Assembly: GCA_030428695.1 (NCBI GenBank)
Contig: JAUIEM010000109.1
Span: forward strand, 1-24,810
Source of the DNA: a bacterium
Lineage (GTDB): Bacteria; Planctomycetota; J058; JAJDCP01
Reading direction: 5' to 3'
DNA: 24,810 nt
A program made the position numbers and the translations under genes. The notes beneath the pieces were generated by a model. It saw only the letters and a program-made list of their open reading frames with translations. It was not told where the DNA came from and ran no database searches. Below are positions 8,401 through 18,100 of this stretch, piece by piece. The stretch's first letter is position 1; each line of letters begins with the position of its first letter.

Positions 8401-9077
8401 CACAGCTTGTCGGCGAGCGGCGGCACGGTGTCGGGCAGCAGCCAGCCCACCGGCAGCTCCCCTGGCCGCGCGAGCAGCCGCATCGAGCGCTCGCGGTTGA
8501 CCAGCTTGCCGCCTTCGAGGCGCAGGCCGAGCAGCTCCCAGCCATCGCCGGAGGCGGGCAGGTCGAGGACGTCGACGAACAGCGCGGCGACGTCCGACGC
8601 GGTCCAGCCCGGGTCGAGCTCGAGGCAGAACCAGCGCACCCGCTCCCGGGTCGGCGGGTCGTTCCAGGCGGCGGAGGCGGTGATCTCGGCGTTGCGGCTG
8701 CCGAAGCTCGCGTCGACGGCGGGGATCGTGCGGCTCAGCCGGTGCATCTCCTCCTCGACCTCGGCGAGCAGGCGGAAGGTGACGACCAGGCTGCCGTCGG
8801 CGAAAGGCTGCCCGCCGTCGGTGCCGCGTAGCCGGGCCAGGTCGCGGTGGCGGCGGCTGGCGTCGATCACGTACAGGCTCAGCCAGCCGGTGGCGGGCGG
8901 CATCCAGTGGTAGCCGTGCTGCTCGTCGTCGTCCGGCAGGTTGGCCAGGGGCGGAACCGTGAAGCGCACCGCCAGGCTGGTCTCGGGCGTCGGCAGCTCG
9001 ATCAGCGCGGTGTTGAACCAGGGGCCGATGGCGGGCAGCCCCTGCCCGCCCGCCCACAGTGACCAGATCGCCGCCAT
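5496..9077 (-). CDS. Operon gene D: giant protein with degenerate phospholipase-D-like C-terminal module
   Basis: An 1193-aa protein, last of four co-directional genes. Its ATG (9075-9077) directly follows the stop of gene C (TAGATG), and a GGGAGG site lies inside the end of gene C, so translation is probably coupled. No signal peptide or membrane helix is evident. Residues 1 to about 760 are beta-rich and unrecognised, followed by a proline run near 770-785. From about 790 to 1110 it resembles bacterial phospholipase-D-superfamily proteins: 'LYIET' at 944-948, the second catalytic motif region at 1047-1073, then FRRRLCADRLG at 1096-1106, equivalent to the usual RxxLWxEHLG tail. The HxKx4D spacing is exact, but His and Lys are Leu1047 and Thr1049; only Asp1054 remains, and GSxN reads GTTH (1061-1064). 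The first HKD half is also not visible. It is therefore probably catalytically dead and could be a binding or structural module. Gene call strong; PLD relation moderate. Confidence 0.85.
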   Translation of the reverse strand: MAAIWSLWAGGQGLPAIGPWFNTALIELPTPETSLAVRFTVPPLANLPDDDEQHGYHWMPPATGWLSLYVIDASRRHRDLARLRGTDGGQPFADGSLVVTFRLLAEVEEEMHRLSRTIPAVDASFGSRNAEITASAAWNDPPTRERVRWFCLELDPGWTASDVAALFVDVLDLPASGDGWELLGLRLEGGKLVNRERSMRLLARPGELPVGWLLPDTVPPLADKLCKLQPETSYRLWCFDARGRPVEPGAVAEWWLYIDDVGLPGPLGGLFARGVDSRTCPVDPTHTVHFVNPHGGPVDPRLLERVDEDAAGLLRVGDTPVGFRIVNQDVKIRMQETDPDDPPVNAFPDPLAVILPGGLAHNEHDFDYWPGKAIDPSDDFPILHRDFVRVALLSPERFLTGIERGDAVPAQYADDPPPGVDPVGFHRDALRARRRALQNAPFCKPRVVRMPRGLTPLCPDLDSAALALLDALRVPAGAGAPPPGAYLVTPQLDRGWGAATSTAPAAVAVADPPDRLVGLETAAIVGAGTETGGLVQDQRMLLRVRLAAGLVGAWVRAWALGFDPSTGLAYARDGAGAPALAVGSEAVAALALPLPAGSSSLFDSVRVTVAVTTSDGGTPPQLRTAWFPAQRLERPDLAGGSPVPWNPGSGQILEDPAGGQLAAGMVAVDLADPPTLVTPGSAPWHPDTFPPLARPGLEVLTTARAHDSLPAGSDAAALAPAVLSERTRDANPFEAGYLPRRLQRKEVVAVLQPTINNWPPPFPPPIPPPPDPLAALGAAPCLTRYREGLPHHHGMPFAPGGVDAHGTGLRLNREGVMLAWEIAMDRRHADLDDLANGALALAPADVSEDWDAPVVWASLLRTTAGGFESFLGTGLVTGALGAAYLFPLDLAGLGVLGALATLAGGSAPNSLTRLVGRRLSLGAWGATEGLDALESAIDRAEDLLYIETPALDALDVDPTRGGRNLVERIRDRMLARPGLQLVLVVARFLVPGAPEQEQRVRDGLLHAALRRLREEEAGPRPPWAVGLAERVAVLFPAAGAGRSLRILSTTVVVDDSFVLTGTTHLSRRGLSFDSSVAGVVWDEQHEDGRSQQVRDFRRRLCADRLGVPQDRVPRDPERLVAMMRKLAQSPSSKIVPPPPDPGEDATPAGDDAGTVTEADIWNPDGVPAIGTKVLESWVLTVPDAQAADPAVRP

Positions 9078-12000
9078 CTAGCGTCCTCCCGCGTCCCCTG
9101 GCGGCGGAAACACCGCGCTCCGCCAGGGGCTCATCCGCTCGAGGGGATCGACGAGCGCGATGCGGTAGCGCGTCGGCGCGCTCGGCGCGGTCGTCGTCCA
9201 CAGGTTCTTGTCGCTCGCCCGCACCTCCGCCAGCGGGCGCTCCTCGGCGCCGGGCTCGGCGACCCGCAGCAGGTAGCGGTAGCCGCCGACGCTGCCGCCC
9301 CGCAGGTCGCCGGGCGGATGCTCCCAGGTCAGCCGCACCGTCCCGGGCCGGTACTCGCTGGCCGTGAAGCCCTGCGGAGCGCCGGGCGGCGGCGCGGGGA
9401 ACCAGGTCCCGACGCGGTTGCTCGGCGGGCTCCAGGCGCCGGGCAGGGTGGAGCCCGGCAGGTCGGCCCCCTGGACCTCGACGACCCAGGCGTAGCGCAT
9501 CCAGGGCCGCAGCGGCGCATCCGTCGCGTGGGGCCAGCCGCCCGCGTCGACCAGCTCGAGGCGTCGCTTCCCGGCCTCGATCGCCCCTTCCGCGACGACC
9601 AGCATGGCGAGGGGATCAGCGACGGCGACGGTCGTGCGCCGCAGCCGCCAGCGCACGGCGGAGGTTCCTCCTCGCACGAGCTGCACCGCGAGCTGCACCT
9701 GCCCGTCCGCGCGGCCCGTGACCTCGAGCAGGGGCCGGGCCGGCGGGGCCTGGTTGGGGATGCCGCGGGGCACCAGGGTCGCGGCCTTGAAGCTGCCCTC
9801 GACCCGGGTCTCGGAGACCGGCACCACCTTGTAGAACAGCAGCACCCCGAGGCCGGCGTCGACCCGGTGGGTGAAGGAGGAGCGCCCGAGCGGCGTCGGC
9901 GTCAGCAGTTCGAAGGCCTCGCGGCCGAAGATGTCGGCCTTGTTGACGAAGTGCGCCGCGCGATCCTGGGGCAGCGCGATCGCCCGGGCCTGATTCTGGA
10001 AGCTGCGGCCGGCGAAGGCGCCGAGCCGTGTCTCGTCGCTGAAGTAGACCCGCCAGCGCGTGCGCTGCGCCGACGGCCAGTCGAGGCTGACGGTCGCGCG
10101 CCCGGTCACGTCGGGGCGGGAGGCGTAGACCAGCGTGTTCGGCAGCGAGACCGGAGGCGGCGGGCGGCGGTCGACCATCGTCACCCGCACCGCCGGCGAC
10201 CAGGCCCCGGCGTTGCCCTCGCCGTCGGTGAAGCGCGCCCGGTAGCGGCCGGAAGCCTCGGCCCGTGGCGCGAGGGGGAGTCCCGGGAAGGTGACCGCGA
10301 CGGTCTCGCCCGTGACGGTGACGCTGCTGGGCGCAGGAGGCCCCTCGAGGGTCTCGAGCTCGACGTGGGCGAGGGGCAGCGCGCCCAGGCACAGGCTCGC
10401 CGCCGGCGGGACGGGGATCGACAGCCGCAGCGCACCGGCCGCATCCCCCGTCGCCGGAGGCTCCTCGGGGGGCGTGTAGGCGCCGCGCAGGGTCGCGGCC
10501 GGCGGCGCGGGCCGCGGCAGCTCGTCGACGACCCGTGAGCGCCAGGGGCTCGCGCGGCCGAAGATGTCGACCTGCGCGAGCTTGAGGATGCCGTTCTCCC
10601 GCGGCAGCGCGAGGGACACCTTCGGGTCCTGGCCGGCCGGCGGGAAGATCAGCTTGCGCCGCCCGGTCACCCGCGCGGGATTGAGCGAGACCGGGCCGTG
10701 CGGGCCGAGCAGCGCCGCCGCGAGCCCCGCTCCGGGCAGCAGGCCGGCCAGCCCGACGTCGGCGATGCGCACGGCCTCGGGAGGAAGCAGCGGACCGTCC
10801 GCGCTCACCGACACGATCTCCGGCGCGGGGGGCGGATCGGGTGGAGCCCCCGCCACCACACAGGCGACCGCCCACAGCTCGACCGCGACCGACTGCCCGG
10901 AGACGAGGTCGCCGGTGGTGTCGAAGGCGTCCGGGAAGGGCAGCTGCGGGTCCTCGTCGGCGGCCATCGAGGCGGGCGAGCGCAGGCCGGGGGTGAGCGC
11001 GGCGAAGTCGCGCGAGTACGCGGTCCAGAGGTCGAAGTCGTAGAGGAAGCGGGCGCGGAACAGGTAGGCGATCAGATGCCCCTGCTGGTTGCTGCCGAGG
11101 CCGGTGTCGAGCCCGGCCAGCCCGAGCCAGCGCGCGACGCCGGGGTCCCGGGCGGCGAGCAGCAGCTGCTCGAGCCGTCGGCCGCGGAGGCTGCCCGCGG
11201 CGTTGCCGGTCCCGTGCAGGCCGTGGGAGAGGGTCTGCAGGTGGGGCTTGACGCTGTCGTCGAGCAGCGCCTGCAGGGTCCCGTCGAGGGTGTTCCCGCC
11301 GGGGGCGACCAGGTTCCCGTGCACCGAGCCGATCACCCCCGCCAGGCGCTGGATCTCGGCGCTCGCGGGCGAGCCGATCGGGGTACAGGCCGCCGGGTTG
11401 CCCGCCTCCGGCTGATCCTCCAGGCCGAGGGCGCGCGGGGCGCCGTAGCCGACCCGGTCCGCGCTGCCGTGCTCGGTCAGCGCCTCGTAGCGCCGGCCGC
11501 TGCGCACCGGCAGGGCGAGCAGGCTGTGCAGCCGCGACTCGTGGACCGTCATCTTCGCCGACAGCCAGAGCAGCCCTTCGACCTCCCCATCCCCGCTGAC
11601 GAACACCCGCTCGATGTGGGAGGCGCACAGCTCCCAGGGCTCGGCGCTGCGCGTGAACAGGGTCTCGAGGCGCCCGCCTACCGGGCCGCGGATCGAGACC
11701 TGCAGCGAGCCGCTGCCGAGCACCTTCACCCACACGCAGGGGTCCCAGGTCCCGGCGGGGATCAGCCCCCAGGCTCCGTCCTCGGGCACGTCGAAGGGCG
11801 GGGACAGGGGCCGCCCCTCGTTGTCCACCCAGACCGCCGGCGCGGCCTGGTCGAGGGTGGTCACCTCGGCCGCCGCCTCCCCGAGGTCGATGCGGTACAC
11901 CCCGACGGGCCGCGTCGGCAGCCCGACCAGCGGCGTCGGCAGCAGCCGCAGGTGGACCCCTGGCGCGAGGTGCGGATCGTCGTCCCCCTCGAGGGCGAGA

Positions 12001-12110
12001 GCGCCGAGGGCGAAGCGGGGCGCGAACACCCGCGCTCGGCCGTCACGGCTGGGAGGAACCAGGACGGTCGTCGTGTCTTCGCGCAGGCGCAGAACGGGCT
12101 GGAGCGGCAT
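9078..12110 (-). CDS. Operon gene C: large protein with fibronectin-III-like segments
   Basis: A 1010-aa protein. The ATG at 12108-12110 (MPLQPVLRLRED) overlaps the stop of gene B by one base (TGATG), with AGGAGG 7-12 bp upstream, which fixes this start and suggests coupled translation. The N-terminal 400 residues are unrecognised. They include a helical stretch near 280-370 (RRLEQLLLAARDPGVARWL). The C-terminal 550 residues are strand-rich with Pro-bounded units. The clearest is a fibronectin-III-like unit at about 908-1005 (PPPGAPQGFTASEY, then TVRLTWEHPPG and YRYLLRV). Weaker ones lie near 570-650 and 650-720. No signal peptide, transmembrane segment or catalytic motif is seen. Such domains typically mediate protein or glycan contacts, so a structural or adhesive part in an assembly with A, B and D is plausible. 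The function is unknown. Confidence 0.85.
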   Translation of the reverse strand: MPLQPVLRLREDTTTVLVPPSRDGRARVFAPRFALGALALEGDDDPHLAPGVHLRLLPTPLVGLPTRPVGVYRIDLGEAAAEVTTLDQAAPAVWVDNEGRPLSPPFDVPEDGAWGLIPAGTWDPCVWVKVLGSGSLQVSIRGPVGGRLETLFTRSAEPWELCASHIERVFVSGDGEVEGLLWLSAKMTVHESRLHSLLALPVRSGRRYEALTEHGSADRVGYGAPRALGLEDQPEAGNPAACTPIGSPASAEIQRLAGVIGSVHGNLVAPGGNTLDGTLQALLDDSVKPHLQTLSHGLHGTGNAAGSLRGRRLEQLLLAARDPGVARWLGLAGLDTGLGSNQQGHLIAYLFRARFLYDFDLWTAYSRDFAALTPGLRSPASMAADEDPQLPFPDAFDTTGDLVSGQSVAVELWAVACVVAGAPPDPPPAPEIVSVSADGPLLPPEAVRIADVGLAGLLPGAGLAAALLGPHGPVSLNPARVTGRRKLIFPPAGQDPKVSLALPRENGILKLAQVDIFGRASPWRSRVVDELPRPAPPAATLRGAYTPPEEPPATGDAAGALRLSIPVPPAASLCLGALPLAHVELETLEGPPAPSSVTVTGETVAVTFPGLPLAPRAEASGRYRARFTDGEGNAGAWSPAVRVTMVDRRPPPPVSLPNTLVYASRPDVTGRATVSLDWPSAQRTRWRVYFSDETRLGAFAGRSFQNQARAIALPQDRAAHFVNKADIFGREAFELLTPTPLGRSSFTHRVDAGLGVLLFYKVVPVSETRVEGSFKAATLVPRGIPNQAPPARPLLEVTGRADGQVQLAVQLVRGGTSAVRWRLRRTTVAVADPLAMLVVAEGAIEAGKRRLELVDAGGWPHATDAPLRPWMRYAWVVEVQGADLPGSTLPGAWSPPSNRVGTWFPAPPPGAPQGFTASEYRPGTVRLTWEHPPGDLRGGSVGGYRYLLRVAEPGAEERPLAEVRASDKNLWTTTAPSAPTRYRIALVDPLERMSPWRSAVFPPPGDAGGR

Positions 12111-15100
12111 CAGATGGCCTCCTGGGCGAAGCTCCGCGGACCGGCGAGCACCGCCCGCCGCGCCAGCAGACGCAGGCTTCCGGACATCACCTCGAGGACG
12201 AGCACGCCCTCCCCGGTCAGCGCGAGGGGCTCGGAGGCGGCGAACAGCAGCCGGCTGCCCGCGCGGTTGCTGCGCACGAGCTCGAGGTTCCCGCGCTTCG
12301 CGCCGTCCTCGCCCTCGACGGTCAGCCCGGCCGCGTGCAGGCGCGGCTCGCTCTTCCCGAGCTTCGGGGGATGCTCGAAGGGCTCGAGGGCGTCGAGCAG
12401 CACGCCGGCGAGCCGCCAGCCGGAGCCTCCCTCCGTCCACAGGGCGAAGCAGCGCGCCTGGTCGGGGTCCGGCAGCGGGTCGTAGCCCCAGGCGCGCAGC
12501 ACCTCCTCCAGGGCGGCGTCGTCGCCGAGCTTCGGCTCCCGGGGAGCGGAGCCGGACACGAACAGGTCGACCGGGGCGTGCGGTCCGACATCCTCCTCCA
12601 GCCGGAAGCCGAGCGCCGCGAGGGCCTGCAGCGGACCCTCGTAGCGCGAGGTGCGGAAGACCCGGCGCACGATCACGTAGGCGCCCTGGGGGCCTTCGGC
12701 CTGCAGCCGCAGCTCGTACTCGGTCCAAGGCTCGAGCGCCGCCTGGATCACGTAGCTGCCGCCGTTGTCGACCGGCTCGGACAGGCAGGGGGCCTCGCGC
12801 ATCGCCTCGGCCAGGGCGACCGTCACCGGGTTGCGCAGGCCCGCGGGCAGGGCGACGCGCTCGAGGCTGGCCGGCACCTCGATCGCGATGTCCTCGAGGT
12901 CGACGACCGTCGGCGCGGGGCGCGTGCGCCGCACCCGGGCGACGAGGGTAAGGCCGTAGGCGTCGAGCAGCCCGTCGACGTACTCGATGCCGAAGTGGGC
13001 CTGGAGGGCGTCCTTGAAGAACCAGGGGACGTCGGGCTCGGCGGGCTCGATCCCCAGCAGGTGCCGGCGCAGGGCGCGCGGGTCGAAGATGTCCTGGCCG
13101 CGCAGGTCGACCCCGACGCCCGGATCGCTGGCGAGCGGCGCGGTGCGGAAGCTGAAGCGCTGCTCGACCGGCGTCGCCCCGCCCCAGGTCGGCTCCCCGG
13201 GCTTGTCGTGGGCGTCCTCGCGCTGCCAGCCCACCCACTCCCAGGTCGCCTCGACCTCGATCTCCGCATCCGCGGGCAAGAGCCCGATGCGGTCGGCGAG
13301 GGCGCCGCTCAGGCCCTGGTTCAGGTGCTCCCGCTGGTCCGCCCGCAGCCGGGTGATCGCCTGGCTGGCGGCGACCTCGTCCGCGACCTGGCCGTGGCAG
13401 CCGAGGAACCAGATCGAGCCCTCGGGAGCGCGCAGCATCGGCGCCGCTGTGATGCGCAGCGACTGCCAGTCCGTGTCCTTCTCGCCCTCGGGCGGCGTCG
13501 CGAGGAAGGTCGCCCAGCCGTCGCCGTCAGGGAACAGCTGGCGGTGCACGGCCGTGAGCTCCCAGCCGAGCTCGCGGTCGCTGGCCAGGCCGATGACCTG
13601 CAGGCCGGCGTGGGCGACGTCCTGCTCGGTCAGGCCGACGTCCTGGGTGACCGAGAAGTGCACCTCGCGCAGCAGGGTGCCGTCCGGGACGTCGATGCGG
13701 AAGCTCTGGACGCCGTCTCCGATCGCGACCCGGCGGGAGCCCGGCGCCAGGTCGACCTTCCAGGCCAGGTCCCCGACCTCGACCCTCGCGACGCCGCGGT
13801 TCTCCAGCCAGAGCTGCACGCGGACGTCGTCGGCAAGCACGGGCAGGGTGATGTCGGCGACCAGCTTGGCGAGCAGCAGGCCGTTGCTGTACTGGCGGAA
13901 GGCCCCGTCGGAGACCGTGACGCCGCCGCTGGTGACGCGACGCTCGACGCCGAGGCTGGAGGGGGTCGGCTGGTTCGGCTGGAACTCCTCGGGCGCGTCC
14001 TCGGGCTCGAAGGAGACCATCGTCGACTCGGTCAGGCGGAGGGTCTTGCGCAGCCGCGTCGCGAGCACGACCAGCGGCTGGGCCAGCGCGGGCAGGAAGC
14101 GCACGCGCAGCAGCGACTGGCCGAGGATGCGGCCGCGGGCCCGGGCGTGGGCGGCGACGAAGCCCTGGGTCAGGGTGCCGAAGCTCCGATGCTCGACGTG
14201 CATCTCCTCCGGCAGCGTCCCGATCCGCCCGTACTCGACCCAGCGCGGATCGCTGCCCGCCTGCATCGACGCGACCTCGGCGACCGGCTGATCCCAGACC
14301 TCCTCCGCGAGCAGCACCTTGAAGCTGTCGAGGTCGATCCCGCCCTTGACGAGGTCGGCGCCGGGCGCAATCCACAGCGGCCCGGCCGGCACGGTGTCCG
14401 CCCCGAGCGCCGAGCGCCACTGCGCGGCGCCGCCGGGCTGGCACAGCCGCTCCAGGCCGTCGGCGACCGGGAGCTGGCCCTCCTCGGCGACCGGCAGGGG
14501 CAGCGAGCGCAGCTGCAGGCTCGGGTCGGCGTCGAGCAGCTGGAGGTCCCAGCCCTCCGCCTCGGAGACCAGCTCCTCGGCGACCGTCGGCCGGTGGTGG
14601 GGCAGGCCCCAGGTGCTCGGGAAGGGCCCGGGCAGCGACTGGCCGTCGGCCTTGATGCGCAGGGAGCGCAGCCGGTAGGCATACTTGAGGTCGTCGGTGC
14701 CGCAGAACTTCGCCGCCCCCCAGCCGGGGCCCGGGTCGAAGGGCTGGTGGCCGGCGGCGAGGTCGACGCCGAGCGGGTGGGCGAAGGACAGCACCGCGAC
14801 CGCGTCGGGCCAGACGACCGCGTCGTCGCCGGCCTCGGTCAGCACCCGGCCGGAGCGGTCGAGCAGCAGCATGCGGTCGATCAGGGGCGGCGGATCGGGG
14901 ATCTCGCGGGTCGGCTCGGAGCCGACCTCGATGTCGACGCAGCCCTCGATGGTGAAGAAGAAGAACGAGACCTTCGCGCACACGTGGCCGTGGAACTTCA
15001 GCGAGCTCGCCTGTTCCCCCAGCATCAGCGAGAAGCTCGCCGACACGCCGAGGGCGATCAGCCACAGATCCAGCTCCCCCTTGATCGCGACGGAGGCGCC

Positions 15101-18100
15101 GACCAGGAAGGGCTTGAAGCCGACGCCGGCGAGGAAGCGCGCCGAGAAGCGCAGGGCGAAGGGCCCGGCGGTCCACTCCGACTTCCAGCCCGCCCCGAAG
15201 CCGAAGCTGAAGCCGTCGAAGGACAGGTCGCTGCCGCCGAGCTTGCGCAGCCCGTGGGACTCGACCATCGCGTAGGCCCAGGCCCGCACTCCGAAGCTGC
15301 CGGGCAGGAAGTCGACGGTCACCGGGTCGCCGGAGCGGCCCTGGCGGCCGTCGGAGCCGATGCGCAGGTGCCACCTCAGGTCCGTGCCGAAGTGTGAGCC
15401 GACCGGTACGCTGACCTTGAACAGGGGGCTGAGGTCGAACTCCCCGCGCAGGGCGAGGGTCACCCCGTCCTCGAAGGCGACCAGCCCGGTCAGGGCGCCG
15501 ACCCCGCCCTCGCGCACCTCGGCGAGGGCGCGGGGGCTGGCGAGGATCTTCCCCCGCACCCCGAACACCACCGACGGATCCGGCCCGCCGACCGCGAGCA
15601 TGCCGTCGGCGTTGACCGTGTAGCCGCGGTCCGCGATGCTCCCGACCACGGCGCCGAGGCCGAAGGCGAAGGCGCCGTCGCGGGGCTCGTACTTCTGGTC
15701 GACCGGGGCGTCGTACCAGGCGAGCTCGCGCGCGACCGCGTCGTCCCCGGACAGCGCCCGGGCGCCGTGGCTGACGAAGCGGCCGCGCAGGCCGAACAGG
15801 CCGAGGCCGGTGCCGAGCAGGGGGATCGGCGAGGCGTAGTCGACGGCGAGCTCGACCTGGGTCATCGGCCCGTCCGTGACCAGGTGCCCGAGCGCCCGCA
15901 CGCCGACCGGGATCAGCTCGACGTCCAGGGCCGCCGTCATCTTCCCGTCGTCGAGCTCGAGCTGGCCCTCGCCGGCGATCACCCCGGGCACGTCGAGGCT
16001 GATGCGCAGGCCGCGCAGCTCGAGCTCGGCCCCGTCCTCGGTGAAGCGCACGCGCAGGGTGGCGCCGCTGACCCGGATCACGCCGAGGTCGCGGGCGAAG
16101 CTGAGGTCCATCTCCACCCAGGCCGAGCCGGTGCCGAAGCGCACCGCGATGATGTTCAGGAAGCCGCTGAGGAACCCCGGCAGCTGCCACACCCCCGGGT
16201 CGACGATCTCGAACTGCGCGTCGTCGTAGGAGAAGCCCCAGCGCTCCATCAGCGACAGCGAGGAGTCCTGCCGGTAGGTCAGGCCGACGTTCTTGTAGCG
16301 CACCCGCGCCGGCTCGGTGGTGCCGACGCCGGCCTTGGCCGGATCGACGTGCAGGTCGACCGCGTAGTCGAGGCCGATGCGGGTGTAGTGGCCCTCGCTC
16401 GCGTCGATCACCCGCCGATGCCGGGCCTCGAAGCGCTCGATCCGCACCCGCCCGTCGTCGGTCAGCCAGACGACGGCGGTCGCCGCGCCGAACAGGGCGG
16501 CGTAGCCGACGAAGCGGCTCTTCCCGTCGCTGTGCCCGTGCAGCCCTTGCAGCATCGCCGGGGCGAGGGCGAGCAGGGCGGCGGCTTCGCGGTGGCGGAA
16601 GCTGAAGATCTCGCCCGGGGCGTGCTCGACGTCGAGGGCGAGGAGGACCTCCATCGCGCCGGTGTGCTGGTCGAAGGAGAGCCCGCCGCGCACGCTCCAG
16701 ACACCGTCGGGACCCCCCTCCGGCGCGACCTCCCGGCCGTCGGGGAAGGAGATCGGCCCCGCCGGCCAGTCGACGCGCACGTCGACCAGGGTCGGCAGGA
16801 GGTCGAGGGCCGAGGCCCACACAGGGCTGTCCCAGCGCATCCCGAGGTCGAGGCGGAAGGGCGGCTTCGGTCGGGAGCGGCGCGCCTCCGGCACGGCGGC
16901 GTCCGGCCCGGGCAGCAGCACCTCGCGCACGCCCCCGCGGTCGCCCTCGAGGCGCAGGGGCTGCGCGTCGCCGGGGACATGCCGCGGGGCGAGGGCGTAG
17001 AGGTCGACACGCCGCAGCTCGCGGGCCTCGGCGTGGGCCTGCTCCCAGTCTTCGGAGCCCTCGATCTTGTCGACCGCGAACCAGGCGACCTCGAGCCGCG
17101 CGTCGAGGCTCTCCCGGTCGGGGAAGCCCGCCAGGGGGGTTCCGGAGCGGTCGGCCTGCCAGTCCGCCTCCATCTCCGCGCGCCAGGCGACCCGCTCGGC
17201 GGCGAGGCCGGCGTCGAGCAGCATGCGCCCGCCGACCGCGGCGCGGTCCCGGGCCAGGCGCAGGTTGCGAGCGCGGGAGCCGCCGGGGCTGCAGCGGCCG
17301 ACGGCGAGGAAGCAGCAGTCCGCCGGCAGCGCGCCCGCCCAGCGTTCGACCAGCGCGGCGAGCTGCTCGTGGGCGCTGCCGCCGGGCAGGTCATGGGCGC
17401 CGGGGAGCGACGGCGCGCGGCGTGGATCCTCGTCGAGCACCAGCTCGCTGCCGCCGAAGGCCTCCGGCACCAGCTTGTCCGCCGCGTCCCAGGCATCCTC
17501 CAGGGGAAACAATGCGCGCCCGCCCTCGACCCGCTCGCCGTCGACGGGGAAGAACATCCGCAGGTGCAGGGCGGCCCGATGCGTCGGCGGAACCTCGAGC
17601 CGGCGCGCGACCAGCTCGCCCTCCTGGGGGTCGTCGTCCGCCGCGCCCGGGGCGAAGTGGGGCAGCAGCGCGCCGCGCTGGTGCCAGGCGATCGCGTCGT
17701 AGCGGCCGGTCTCCACCGCCGGCCCGACGCCCGGGCCAGACAGGCCGTCGAGGCCGGCGACCAGCAGCGGGGCGCCGGGCACCACCTCGATCCGCAGCCG
17801 GCGGCGCCGGGCGGGCTGGTCCGGATCGCGCAGGGCGAGGGCGTGGCGTCCGGCCGGCAGGGTGCCGAGGGTGAGCCGCGGCCCGGTCTGGAGGATGCCG
17901 GCGGCGGGCAGCTCCCAGACCACCGCGCCCGGCACGCTGAGCTCGAGACCAGCGAGGGCCTCGGGGGCGCCGGACACGGTCAGCACGCCGGCGACGGACA
18001 GTCCGCCGCCGGACAGGCTGACGGCGGGAGCGAGGGGCTGGGCGTGGACGAACTGGTAGCGCTTCTCCTCGCCGAAGGCGAAGGTCCCGTCCTCGCGTAC

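Noticed and set aside
5397..8831. 1144-aa plus-strand open frame antisense to gene D
   Set aside because: Composition typical of antisense frames in GC-rich DNA; the minus-strand frame has PLD-like motifs, a ribosome site and operon spacing.
12111..13238. 376-codon upstream extension of gene C's frame inside gene B
   Set aside because: Arg/Gly/Ala-rich shadow of gene B. The TGATG junction with AGGAGG fixes the start at 12110.
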